Of a DNA stretch of 64,000 nucleotides, positions 17,297 to 24,825 are shown piece after piece (positions within the stretch are counted from its first letter, which is position 1; each line of letters starts with the position of its first letter). The stretch is taken from the NCBI RefSeq assembly GCF_000307775.2, contig NZ_KK020678.1, forward strand, positions 136,319 through 200,318, given 5' to 3'. Made by a program: the position numbers and the translations under genes. Under the pieces are notes generated by a model, which saw only the letters and a list, made by a program, of their open reading frames with translations, had not been told where the DNA came from and ran no database searches. The stretch comes from Stutzerimonas stutzeri KOS6. GTDB taxonomy: Bacteria; Pseudomonadota; Gammaproteobacteria; Pseudomonadales; Pseudomonadaceae.

Positions 17297-17935
17297 ATGA
17301 GTACTTTACGGACAGCAGTACCCGTTATTGTCATGACCACGTTCCTGGCGGGTTGCGCAGGCGTGCAGAAGCAGGACTGGCCGACATGTGCGGCCGTAGG
17401 TGGCGTGACCGGTGCTGCGCTTGGGGCCATCGAGAGCAGCTCCTATGCCGGTTGGGGTGCGCTGGTCGGTGGTGGCGTGGCGGCGGCTTATTGCTGGGCC
17501 AACGGCATGGAGGAGGAAACCGTCGCAGTCGTGGAAACGGTCGAGGCGATGCCCCAATCCGAGCCGGAACCAGAGCCCGAGGCGGCACCCGTGCGCGTCG
17601 AACTGGACGTCAAATTCGACTTTGACCGCGACGTGGTCAAGCAGAATAGCTACGGTGACATCCAGAACCTGGCTGATTTCATGAAGGAATACGGTCAGAC
17701 CTCGACAGTGCTCGAAGGTCATACCGACTCGGTGGGTACCGATGCCTATAACCAGCGCCTTTCCGAGCGCCGCGCCAATGCGGTCCGTGAAGTGCTGGTC
17801 AATCAGTACGGCGTCGAAGGTAGCCGCGTGAACGCGGTTGGCTACGGCGAGTCCCGCCCGGTTGCCGACAACGATACCGAGGAAGGGCGGGCGATAAACC
17901 GCCGTGTAGAGGCCGAGGTCGAAGCTCAGCCCTGA
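17297..17935 (+). CDS. OmpA-family outer-membrane lipoprotein
   Basis: A 212-residue precursor with a lipoprotein signal ending in FLAGC (lipidated Cys20), a glycine-rich hydrophobic stretch (about 35-68, glycine-zipper-like), a Glu/Pro-rich linker (EPEPEPEAAP, about 88-97) and a C-terminal OmpA peptidoglycan-binding domain from about 103. The latter shows FDFDRDVV, LEGHTDSVGTDAYNQRLSERRANAV and NRRVE. The protein would anchor the outer membrane to peptidoglycan. It is followed by a terminator-like hairpin and faces the CopD-like gene. Confidence 0.92.
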   Translation: MSTLRTAVPVIVMTTFLAGCAGVQKQDWPTCAAVGGVTGAALGAIESSSYAGWGALVGGGVAAAYCWANGMEEETVAVVETVEAMPQSEPEPEPEAAPVRVELDVKFDFDRDVVKQNSYGDIQNLADFMKEYGQTSTVLEGHTDSVGTDAYNQRLSERRANAVREVLVNQYGVEGSRVNAVGYGESRPVADNDTEEGRAINRRVEAEVEAQP

Positions 17936-17958
17936 GTCCGGCGAGGCTGTGAACTGCC

Positions 17959-17979
17959 AGCCGGGCCTTGTGCCCGGCT
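17959..17979. terminator. Bidirectional terminator hairpin
   Basis: The stem AGCCGGGC / GCCCGGCT with a 5-base loop is followed by TTCCTG. It lies between the convergent OmpA-like and CopD-like genes. Confidence 0.65.
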
Positions 17980-17994
17980 TTCCTGTCTGCAGGT

Positions 17995-18459
17995 TCAGAA
18001 CAGTGGGCGGGCGCTGGCCAGCGCAATGACCAGCAGGCCCAATGCCAGATTGATGCCCACCAGCCGGCGAATCTGTCCGAGCACCGTACCACCGTCCGGC
18101 CACTGCCCGGCTGCGACGGCGCGTTTGAGAGCCGGCAACTGCAGCAACTGGATACGCAGGAACAGCGCCAGCATCACCAGATACAGACCCGCCATGATGT
18201 GAACGTAGCGCGGCGCGCTTTCCAACTGACCGAAACGCATTTGCCACATGCCGATGCCGCTCATCGGTAATACCAGCACCGCCACCCAGACCCAGACGAA
18301 AAAGCGACGGAATACATCGCTCCACAACTTCAGCCGTTCCGGTGGCTGAAGTATCGCCACGGCCGCAGGACGCAGGATCATCCAGGCGAAGAACATACCG
18401 CCGACCCAGACCGTTGCGGCGAGTACATGCAATGCATAGAGCAGGGCGAATGGCGTCAT
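17995..18459 (-). CDS. CopD-like integral membrane protein
   Basis: A 154-residue membrane protein with four predicted transmembrane segments. The first contains the conserved LHVLAATVWVGGMFFAWMILRP pattern (His11, Trp18) typical of the CopD/YfhJ-like family, whose members are linked to copper or haem handling. The start at 18459 (MTPFALL) has GGAG at good spacing; 14 further codons upstream lack a signal. It is divergent from dinG, and the dinG SOS box lies in the shared region 61 bp upstream of this start. Confidence 0.82.
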   Translation of the reverse strand: MTPFALLYALHVLAATVWVGGMFFAWMILRPAAVAILQPPERLKLWSDVFRRFFVWVWVAVLVLPMSGIGMWQMRFGQLESAPRYVHIMAGLYLVMLALFLRIQLLQLPALKRAVAAGQWPDGGTVLGQIRRLVGINLALGLLVIALASARPLF

Positions 18460-18519
18460 GGGCAAATCTCCGGTGGCGGTTGAGCGAACGCGCGCTATCA
18501 TAGCCGCCCCATCGAAATA

Positions 18520-18535
18520 CTGAAAATATATACAG
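18520..18535 (+). promoter_or_regulatory. Putative LexA (SOS) box of dinG
   Basis: CTGAAAATATATACAG fits CTG-N10-CAG, with the A+T-rich centre and flanking TA of the gamma-proteobacterial SOS box; only the fourth base differs from CTGT-N8-ACAG. It ends 10 bp before the dinG start codon, in a position to block transcription. Confidence 0.75.
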
Positions 18536-18545
18536 CTCCGCGCCC

Positions 18546-20690
18546 ATGCTCAGCACCGAACTCAAGTCCCAGATCCAGGGCGCCTATACCCGCTTTCTCG
18601 AAGCCAAGGGGCTCAAGGCCCGCTATGGCCAGCGCCTGATGATCGCCGAAGTGGCCAAGGTGCTCGGCACTATCAAGACCGACGATGAAGGGCGCCGCGA
18701 GAGCGAGCCTGCTGTGGTCGCGGTCGAGGCGGGTACCGGCACAGGCAAGACCGTCGCCTACAGCCTGGCCGCGATTCCTACCGCCAAGGCGGCAGGCAAG
18801 CGTCTGGTGATCGCCACCGCGACGGTGGCGCTGCAGGAGCAGATCGTACATAAGGACCTGCCGGACCTGATGCGCAACAGCGGGCTGAACTTCAGCTTCG
18901 CCCTGGCCAAGGGGCGCGGCCGCTACCTGTGCCTGTCCAAGCTCGACATGTTGCTGCAGGAAGGCCAGGCGCAGAGCGCCACCGCGCAACTGTTCGAGGA
19001 AGAGGGCTTTCGTATCGAGGTCGATGAGCGAAGCCAGAAGCTGTTTACCGGCATGATCGAAAAGCTGGCCGGCAATCGCTGGGACGGCGACCGCGACAGT
19101 TGGCCGGAGGAACTGGGAGACGCTGATTGGTCGCAGCTCACCACCGATCACAGCCAGTGCACTGGCCGGCATTGCCCCAACTTTCAGCAGTGCGCGTTCT
19201 ATAAGGCGCGCGAAGGCATGACCAAGGTCGACGTGATCGTCACCAACCACGACATGGTCCTGGCTGACCTGGCCCTCGGTGGCGGCGCAGTGCTGCCCGA
19301 TCCGCGTGACACTATCTACGTTTTCGACGAAGGCCATCACCTGCCGGACAAGGCCATTGGTCATTTCGCCCATTTCACCCGGCTGCGTTCCACTGCCGAC
19401 TGGCTCGGGCAGGTGGAAAAGAACCTGACCAAGCTGCTCGCCCAGCATCCTCTGCCGGGCGAGCTGGGCAGGTTGGTCGAAGGCGTTCCCGAGCTGGCTC
19501 GTGATTTGCGTACGCAGCAGCAGTTCATGTTCAGCGCCTGTGAGCAACTGGCGGACTTCAAGGCCGGCGAAGACATGGAAGGCCGCGAACGGCCGCGTCA
19601 TCGTTTCGTCGGCGGCGTGGTACCGGAGCATCTGGTCGAACTGGGCACCGAGCTGAAGAAAGGTTTCGCCAAGTTGACCGATCTGTTCAGTCGCATCGCC
19701 GAGCTGCTCAAGGAGGCGATGGACGGCGAGACCGGGGCCGGGGTCGCCAGCCATCAGGCCGAGGAGTGGTATCCGCTGTTCGGTAGCCTGCTGACTCGCT
19801 CGCAGGGAAATTGGGAGTTGTGGACCGCATTCACGGTCGAAGACCCGGAAGACAGCCCGCCAATGGCGCGTTGGCTGACCCTGGCCGAGGGTGGGGCGCT
19901 GTTCGATATCGAGGTCAACGCGAGTCCGATCCTTGCTGCGGAAACCCTGCGGCGCAACCTCTGGAATGTCGCCTTTGGCGCGCTGGTGACTTCTGCCACG
20001 CTGACGGCACTGAACAGCTTCGATCGCTACCGGATGCGTGCCGGTCTGCCCAGGGCGGCGGTCACTGCCGTGGTGCCGAGCCCTTTTCACCATGCCGATG
20101 CAGGCGTGCTCAGGGTTCCGGACCTGAAGGCCGATCCGCGCGATGCGGCGGCACACACGACAGCCATCGTCCGCGAGTTGCCGGCGTTGGTGGAGGGCGC
20201 GCGCGGGACGCTGGTGCTGTTTTCGTCGCGCCGGCAGATGCAGGATGTTTTCGACGGCCTGGAGCGTGACTGGCGCCGTCGGGTACTCATTCAGGGCAAC
20301 CTGTCCAAGCAGGAGACCCTGAACAAGCACAAGGCGCGGGTTGACGATGGCGAGCCCAGCGTCCTCTTTGGGCTGGCCAGTTTCGCCGAGGGCGTCGATC
20401 TGCCCGGGGCATACTGCGAGCACGTGGTAATCGCCAAGATTCCATTCGCCGTGCCGGACGATCCGGTCGAGGCGGCGCTGGCGGAATGGATCGAGGCGCG
20501 TGGCGGAAATCCCTTCATGGAGATCGCGGTGCCGGATGCTTCTCTGCGACTGGTCCAGGCCTGTGGGCGGCTGCTGCGTACCGAAGCGGATCGAGGGACC
20601 ATCACGCTGCTCGACCGGCGGGTGGTGACCCAGCGCTATGGCAAGGCAATCCTCAATGCGCTGCCACCGTTTCGCCGGGAGATCGGCTGA
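18546..20690 (+). CDS. dinG: ATP-dependent DNA helicase DinG
   Basis: A 714-residue XPD-like superfamily 2 helicase that unwinds DNA 5'-3', including R-loops and G-quadruplexes, and helps replication forks pass transcription. The Walker A motif GTGTGKT is at 63-69 and the DEGH box at 261-264. Four cysteines (129, 205, 210, 216) line up with the [4Fe-4S] ligands of E. coli DinG (120, 194, 199, 205). C-terminal motifs include LFSSRRQMQDVF, GLASFAEGVDLPG and QACGRLLRTEADRG. A strong SOS-box-like palindrome immediately precedes the start. Confidence 0.97.
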   Translation: MLSTELKSQIQGAYTRFLEAKGLKARYGQRLMIAEVAKVLGTIKTDDEGRRESEPAVVAVEAGTGTGKTVAYSLAAIPTAKAAGKRLVIATATVALQEQIVHKDLPDLMRNSGLNFSFALAKGRGRYLCLSKLDMLLQEGQAQSATAQLFEEEGFRIEVDERSQKLFTGMIEKLAGNRWDGDRDSWPEELGDADWSQLTTDHSQCTGRHCPNFQQCAFYKAREGMTKVDVIVTNHDMVLADLALGGGAVLPDPRDTIYVFDEGHHLPDKAIGHFAHFTRLRSTADWLGQVEKNLTKLLAQHPLPGELGRLVEGVPELARDLRTQQQFMFSACEQLADFKAGEDMEGRERPRHRFVGGVVPEHLVELGTELKKGFAKLTDLFSRIAELLKEAMDGETGAGVASHQAEEWYPLFGSLLTRSQGNWELWTAFTVEDPEDSPPMARWLTLAEGGALFDIEVNASPILAAETLRRNLWNVAFGALVTSATLTALNSFDRYRMRAGLPRAAVTAVVPSPFHHADAGVLRVPDLKADPRDAAAHTTAIVRELPALVEGARGTLVLFSSRRQMQDVFDGLERDWRRRVLIQGNLSKQETLNKHKARVDDGEPSVLFGLASFAEGVDLPGAYCEHVVIAKIPFAVPDDPVEAALAEWIEARGGNPFMEIAVPDASLRLVQACGRLLRTEADRGTITLLDRRVVTQRYGKAILNALPPFRREIG

Positions 20691-20801
20691 CAGGCTGCAA
20701 TAACTGGCTGCGATGAATATCCATCACCGCGGCGTCTGGCGGTTTCTTTTGCGTCGCTTCGATTGCAAGAATGGCGAGCATCGACTTCGAGAGGTGGCAG
20801 C

Positions 20802-21950
20802 GTGCAGGTTCAAGGGTATTTCGATCTTCGCTTCGAGGCCGTACGTGATGCGTTCGGCGCGCTGTTCGACGGCGGCCAGCAGCGCGGCGCCGCGCTTTGC
20901 GTGCAGGTCGGTGGTGAGACGGTCGTCGATCTCTGGGCGGGTGTAGCGGACAATCAGGCCGAGCAGGCATGGCACAGCGACACGCTGGTCAATCTGTTTT
21001 CCTGTACCAAGACGTTCACGGCCGTAGCGGCGCTGCAGATGGTCGAGCAGGGGATGCTGGAGCTGGACGAGCCAGTGGCGCGCATATGGCCGGAATTCGC
21101 CGCTAACGGCAAGGCGGCGATTACCTTGCGCCAGCTACTCAGTCATCGCGCTGGACTGCCCGCGATTCGTCAGCCGTTGCCTGCCGATGCTCTGTACGAC
21201 TGGACGAGCATGACCGCTGCGCTCGCGGCCGAGCAGCCCTGGTGGACGCCTGGCACCGACCAGGGCTATGCCGCGATGACCTACGGCTGGCTGGTTGGCG
21301 AGCTGCTTCGCCGCCTCGATGACTGCGGGCCTGGCGAGTCGATCGTTCACCGCACGGCGGTGCCGCTCGGGCTGGATTTTCATGTCGGTCTGGATGATTC
21401 CGATGCCCATCGAGTCGCTTACCTCACCCGCACCAAGAACGACTTCGGTGACGCTGCCGCGCAACGTCTGTTCAAGGCGTTGATGAGCGCGCCGGATTCG
21501 GTAAGTGCCCGGGCTTTCAGTAATCCGCCATCCATCATGAGCAGCGGTAACAAACCCGAATGGCGTCGTATGGCGCAGCCGGCAGCCAATGGTCATGGCA
21601 ATGCTCGCTCGTTGGCGGGTTTCTATACGGGGCTGTTGCAAGGCAAGCTGTTGGATGAGGCGCTGCTGAGCGAAATGACTCGCGAACAGAGCGCCGGCGA
21701 GGATCGGACCCTGCTGACGCGGACTCGCTTCGGATTAGGCTGCTGGCTCGATCAGCCCGACCTCGAAAACGCCACCTTCGGCATGGGCCCGCGGACATTC
21801 GGCCACCCGGGCGCGGGTGGCTGTATCGGCTTTGCCGACCCGGACCGCGAGCTGGCATTCGGGTTCGTGACCAATACACTTGGACCCTATGTGCTGATGG
21901 ATCCGCGCGCCCAGGCATTGGCCCGCAGCGTAGCGGCATGCCTGGCTTGA
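20802..21950 (+). CDS. Serine hydrolase of the class C beta-lactamase/esterase family
   Basis: A 382-residue enzyme of the beta-lactamase-like esterase family (EstB type). The nucleophile motif SCTK is at 67-70, the catalytic Tyr is in TYGW near 161, and the HPGAGG block near 345 takes the place of the KTG triad of true beta-lactamases. There is no signal peptide, so a cytoplasmic esterase is more likely than a drug-resistance enzyme. A GTG start at 20802 was chosen because GAGAGGTGG lies upstream; a TTG at 20763 would add 13 residues without support. The substrate is unknown. Confidence 0.88.
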   Translation: MQVQGYFDLRFEAVRDAFGALFDGGQQRGAALCVQVGGETVVDLWAGVADNQAEQAWHSDTLVNLFSCTKTFTAVAALQMVEQGMLELDEPVARIWPEFAANGKAAITLRQLLSHRAGLPAIRQPLPADALYDWTSMTAALAAEQPWWTPGTDQGYAAMTYGWLVGELLRRLDDCGPGESIVHRTAVPLGLDFHVGLDDSDAHRVAYLTRTKNDFGDAAAQRLFKALMSAPDSVSARAFSNPPSIMSSGNKPEWRRMAQPAANGHGNARSLAGFYTGLLQGKLLDEALLSEMTREQSAGEDRTLLTRTRFGLGCWLDQPDLENATFGMGPRTFGHPGAGGCIGFADPDRELAFGFVTNTLGPYVLMDPRAQALARSVAACLA

Positions 21951-22022
21951 ACCACTCGTCACTTCCGGGCGCGCAGGCTTTTCAAAAGAAAGGCTTGCGT
22001 CCACAATTTCAACTCGAACTTC

Positions 22023-22183
22023 ACTAGTGGCCTGCCCTGGTTGATTCAGTTGGTCAATTTCGGCGCCTGAGGTCCCGATACGGCGTTGCCGCTCCTCGCC
22101 ATAGCCCCGCTATGAGTCGTTGCGGCACCTTGTATCCGGCCTCATGCATCCGAACTTGAGTCAACCAACCGCACTCCACTACT
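22023..22183. repeat. 160 bp imperfect palindrome (possible MITE or REP-like element)
   Basis: The left arm (22023-22104) and the reverse complement of the right arm (22110-22183) align with scattered mismatches. Shared blocks are TAGTGG..TGC, TGGTTGA.TCA, TTCGG, TGAGG, GATAC and TGCCGC, and the closing stem is CATAG/CTATG around a CCCCG loop. It sits alone between the esterase and OmpA-like genes. The size and near-full-length inverted symmetry suggest a dispersed miniature element; no coding capacity is present. Confidence 0.6.
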
Positions 22184-22242
22184 GGCCTCGCATCGTCTGT
22201 TCGCATCCTATCTGAACGCTTTTGGTTGACGGAACCTAGCTC

Positions 22243-22869
22243 ATGAACCTGTTGAAGAGCGCCTCCCTTATTCTCTGCCTGATCGTGGCTGCCGGCTGCA
22301 GCTCGAAGAGTGAAAAGCCGATCGAGACTGCCCCCCCGGTTGCGCCGAAGATCGATTCGGCCTGGCTCGATGAGTACGAGCCGCGATTGCGCGAAGCGCT
22401 TGCAGAGACTCGATTCGAGGTCGAGCGCCGCGATAGCGTGCTGGTGGTGACGGCGCCGGTCGACTCCTCGTTCAATCCGGATCGTCCCGGGATGCTGTTA
22501 CCGGTCACCCTCGGGCCAATCACGCGCGTGGCGAAGCTGGTCGAAACGGACGGCAAGACGGCCGTGGTGGTACTGGGTCATGCCGACAGCACCGGTTCCG
22601 ACGACATCAATCGCAGCATCAGTCGTGAGCGTGCCGGTGCGGTGGCAGCGATCTTCCGCCTGAGTGGACTCAAGCATGACCGCCTGCGTATTCGCGGCCT
22701 GGGTTCCGACATGCCGCGCGCTGCCAACGACAGCAAGGAAGGCCGGGCGCTGAATCGTCGCGTGGAGATGGTGCTGGCGCCGCAGACCACGATGCTGGCG
22801 CTCATCGCTCAGTACGAAAGGCCTGCGCAACCTGCCACCCAGGTTGCGCAGGCCGGAGTTGCGAAATAG
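22243..22869 (+). CDS. Second OmpA-family lipoprotein
   Basis: A 208-residue precursor with a lipoprotein signal ending VAAGC (Cys19). An N-terminal domain of about 90 residues precedes an OmpA-like C-terminal domain with VVVLGHADSTGSDDINRSISRERAGAV and the terminal NRRVE motif. It corresponds in position to the OmpA-family gene found between an esterase gene and pdxH in P. aeruginosa (recalled synteny). It is not closely similar to the OmpA-like lipoprotein at 17.3 kb. A rho-independent terminator follows. Confidence 0.9.
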   Translation: MNLLKSASLILCLIVAAGCSSKSEKPIETAPPVAPKIDSAWLDEYEPRLREALAETRFEVERRDSVLVVTAPVDSSFNPDRPGMLLPVTLGPITRVAKLVETDGKTAVVVLGHADSTGSDDINRSISRERAGAVAAIFRLSGLKHDRLRIRGLGSDMPRAANDSKEGRALNRRVEMVLAPQTTMLALIAQYERPAQPATQVAQAGVAK

Positions 22870-22895
22870 CAGTCTCTCCGGTCGGCGTACAGAAT

Positions 22896-22918
22896 AGGCC
22901 CGCATGCGGGCCTGTTTT
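22896..22918 (+). terminator. Rho-independent terminator
   Basis: AGGCCCGCATGCGGGCCT forms a strong stem and is followed by GTTTTCG, 26 bp after the OmpA-like lipoprotein stop. Confidence 0.85.
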
Positions 22919-23059
22919 CGTTTGTCAGGGTTGCCTTGAATCAAGCGCGTTGAGTTTGAGCGCGGATAAGCTGGCGAGCGCAGGCTGCCATGCTGGTCGT
23001 CCGGCTGCGAGCCGCCTGATACGCTGCAGCCTGCCAATTCGATGACAAGGAGCCACGCA

Positions 23060-23707
23060 ATGATTCAGACCCTGGCGGATATGCGCCGCGACTACACCCG
23101 TGACGGCCTCAGCGAGGCCAATGCTCCCGCCGAGCCCTTTGGTCTGTTCCGGCAATGGTTCGACGAGGCGGTGAAAACCGAGCAGGCGCCTGTAGAGCCC
23201 AACGCCATGTCTCTGGCTACCGTGGATGCCGAAGGTCGGCCGCATTGCCGAATCCTCCTGCTCAAGGCGCTGGACGAGCGTGGCTTCACCTTCTTCACCA
23301 ACTACGACAGCGCCAAGGGGCAGCAGCTGCAACGGACGCCTCATGCCGCCATGACGTTCTTCTGGCCCACGCTCGAGCGCCAGGTACGTATCGAAGGTCG
23401 GGTGGAGAAGGTGACGACAGACGAGTCGGATGCGTATTTCCAGGTGCGCCCACTGGGTAGCCGGCTCGGCGCCTGGGCGTCACCACAGAGTCAGGTGATC
23501 CGTGATCGTGCCCAGTTGGAGCGCTTGCTGGCCGAGACCGAGCAACGCTTTCTCGATACGGCACCGCACTGCCCGCCGCACTGGGGTGGCTATCGCCTGC
23601 TGCCCGAGCGAATCGAGTTCTGGCAAGGGCGCGCGAGCCGGTTGCATGATCGGCTCGACTACCGCCTTGTCGCCAACAGCTGGCAGCGCGAACGCCTGGC
23701 ACCTTGA
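23060..23707 (+). CDS. pdxH: Pyridoxamine 5'-phosphate oxidase
   Basis: A 215-residue FMN enzyme that makes pyridoxal 5'-phosphate from pyridoxine or pyridoxamine 5'-phosphate. Family blocks visible are [10 protein letters not shown] at the N-terminus, [33 protein letters not shown] (FMN site, about 45-75), RVEKV, and the C-terminal [22 protein letters not shown] stretch ([17 protein letters not shown]) ending RLAP. AAGGAG precedes the ATG at 23060; six upstream codons in the same frame were not used. Confidence 0.97.
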   Translation: MIQTLADMRRDYTRDGLSEANAPAEPFGLFRQWFDEAVKTEQAPVEPNAMSLATVDAEGRPHCRILLLKALDERGFTFFTNYDSAKGQQLQRTPHAAMTFFWPTLERQVRIEGRVEKVTTDESDAYFQVRPLGSRLGAWASPQSQVIRDRAQLERLLAETEQRFLDTAPHCPPHWGGYRLLPERIEFWQGRASRLHDRLDYRLVANSWQRERLAP

Positions 23708-23729
23708 GTCCCGTTGTTGTGTGCGCTTG

Positions 23730-23753
23730 GCCTGGCCGGATTATCGGTCAGGC
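23730..23753. terminator. Hairpin between pdxH and the 78-residue ORF
   Basis: GCCTGGCCG-GATTAT-CGGTCAGGC forms a 9-bp stem with one G-T pair between the convergent genes. Its right arm overlaps the stop region of the leftward gene. Confidence 0.45.
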
Positions 23754-23984
23754 GTCTGGATAGCGCTGTGCCTGCTGCTCCAGCCAGCTTTGCAGATCCC
23801 GCCGTCTGATGTTCTGGGCTTTCGCCTCGGCGAGTCGCTGAAGCATCCAATTGCGCTTGTCGGGGTTGCTTCCCGCAATTGATAGCGCGAGGTCACGGTC
23901 TGCCCAGCGGCGAAAGCGTACGATCAACCAGCCATGAAACGCCAGGCCGGCCACGGTAGTGATGGCTATGATGAAGTAATCCAT
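23748..23984 (-). CDS. Small membrane-anchored hypothetical protein
   Basis: A 78-residue protein with one N-terminal transmembrane helix (about 2-24, DYFIIAITTVAGLAFHGWLIV). A charged, helical cytoplasmic tail (RRWADRDLALSIAGSNPDKRNWMLQRLAEAKAQ) follows and ends QRYPDA. I recognise no domain. It is convergent with pdxH and divergent from the glycine-zipper lipoprotein gene, a position conserved in pseudomonads as I recall. Codon use and a plausible GAG-type ribosome binding site support it as real. Confidence 0.7.
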   Translation of the reverse strand: MDYFIIAITTVAGLAFHGWLIVRFRRWADRDLALSIAGSNPDKRNWMLQRLAEAKAQNIRRRDLQSWLEQQAQRYPDA

Positions 23985-24148
23985 GGGTGGTCTCGCTGGA
24001 AGGAACCCGTAAGCCAGGTTCGACTCGCATATGTATGCTTCGAAGGTGGTAAATGCTGAGTCACGACGATGAAGATGCCAAGTGCTTTTTCGTCGTCACC
24101 ACCCGTTGCCTTTCGCCGGAACGAACAGCTGTCTGCAGGAGAAACTCA

Positions 24149-24610
24149 ATGCACAAGTCCATTTTCGTTGCTTCCTTCACTGCCCTGGCGCTGGCCTTGG
24201 GGGGATGTGCGTCCAGCCTGACTGGCGATACCTATTCTCGTGACGAGGCGCGCGCCGTCCAGACCGTGCGCTACGGCACCATCGAATCGCTGCGGCCTGT
24301 AAAGATCGAAGGCACCAAGACGCCGATCGGCTCTGGCGCCGGGGCGATAGTCGGTGGGGTCGCCGGTAGCGGCGTCGGTGGCGGTCGCGGCAGCGCCGTC
24401 GCTGCGGTCATTGGTGCCGTCGCCGGCGGCATGCTCGGGGCGGCGGCCGAGGAGGGCGTCACCCGTACCCAGGGTGTCGAGATCACTGTGCGCGAAGACG
24501 ACGGGAATGTTCGTGCCTACGTTCAGGCCGTCGAGCCCAACCAGGTATTTCGCGTTGGTCAACGCGTTCGCATCATGACAGTCAGCGGTACCAGTCGCGT
24601 GGCGCCCTGA
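24149..24610 (+). CDS. Glycine-zipper (SlyB/Pcp-like) outer-membrane lipoprotein
   Basis: A 153-residue precursor with a lipoprotein signal ending LALGGC (Cys20). A glycine-zipper 2TM domain of alternating Gly/Ala/Val (about 63-105) is followed by a small beta-rich C-terminal domain (EITVREDDGNVRAYVQ...VFRVGQRVRI). SlyB-like proteins organise outer-membrane protein-lipid assemblies and respond to Mg2+/stress systems in enterics; that control is not shown here. The start at 24149 follows CAGGAG; 32 upstream in-frame codons were excluded. Confidence 0.92.
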   Translation: MHKSIFVASFTALALALGGCASSLTGDTYSRDEARAVQTVRYGTIESLRPVKIEGTKTPIGSGAGAIVGGVAGSGVGGGRGSAVAAVIGAVAGGMLGAAAEEGVTRTQGVEITVREDDGNVRAYVQAVEPNQVFRVGQRVRIMTVSGTSRVAP

Positions 24611-24641
24611 CGCTGCGGCCATCGTAGCGGGCTGACGCAAG

Positions 24642-24692
24642 GGCGCTGCCGTCCGTTTCCGAAAGGAGCGGAGGCAGCGCCTTTCGTTTTTC
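24642..24692 (+). terminator. Rho-independent terminator after the SlyB-like gene
   Basis: GGCGCTGCC ... GGCAGCGCC with an inner TCCGTTTCC/GGAGCGGA pairing is followed by TTTCGTTTTTCG. Confidence 0.85.
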
Positions 24693-24825
24693 GTAATACA
24701 TGAAATCATGACGCCGGCATCATCCGTATGGATAATCGAGCGCATATTTGTGTGCTGCATCAGGCAGTTGCTCGCCTTTCAAGGATAAGAATGCCTCCGA
24801 ATCGGCGGCTTAAGGGGTCTCGTTC

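Noticed and set aside
18498..20423. 641-codon frame antisense to dinG
   Set aside because: High GC with strong third-position bias opens long antisense frames; the dinG motifs and Fe-S cysteines show the real coding strand.
20802..21950. Beta-lactam resistance gene
   Set aside because: Although the SxxK fold is present, there is no signal peptide and no KTG motif; an esterase is the better call.
22023..22183. Integron attC site
   Set aside because: The palindrome lacks GTTRRRY core sites and is longer than the attC sites typical of P. stutzeri integrons; no integrase or cassette is nearby.
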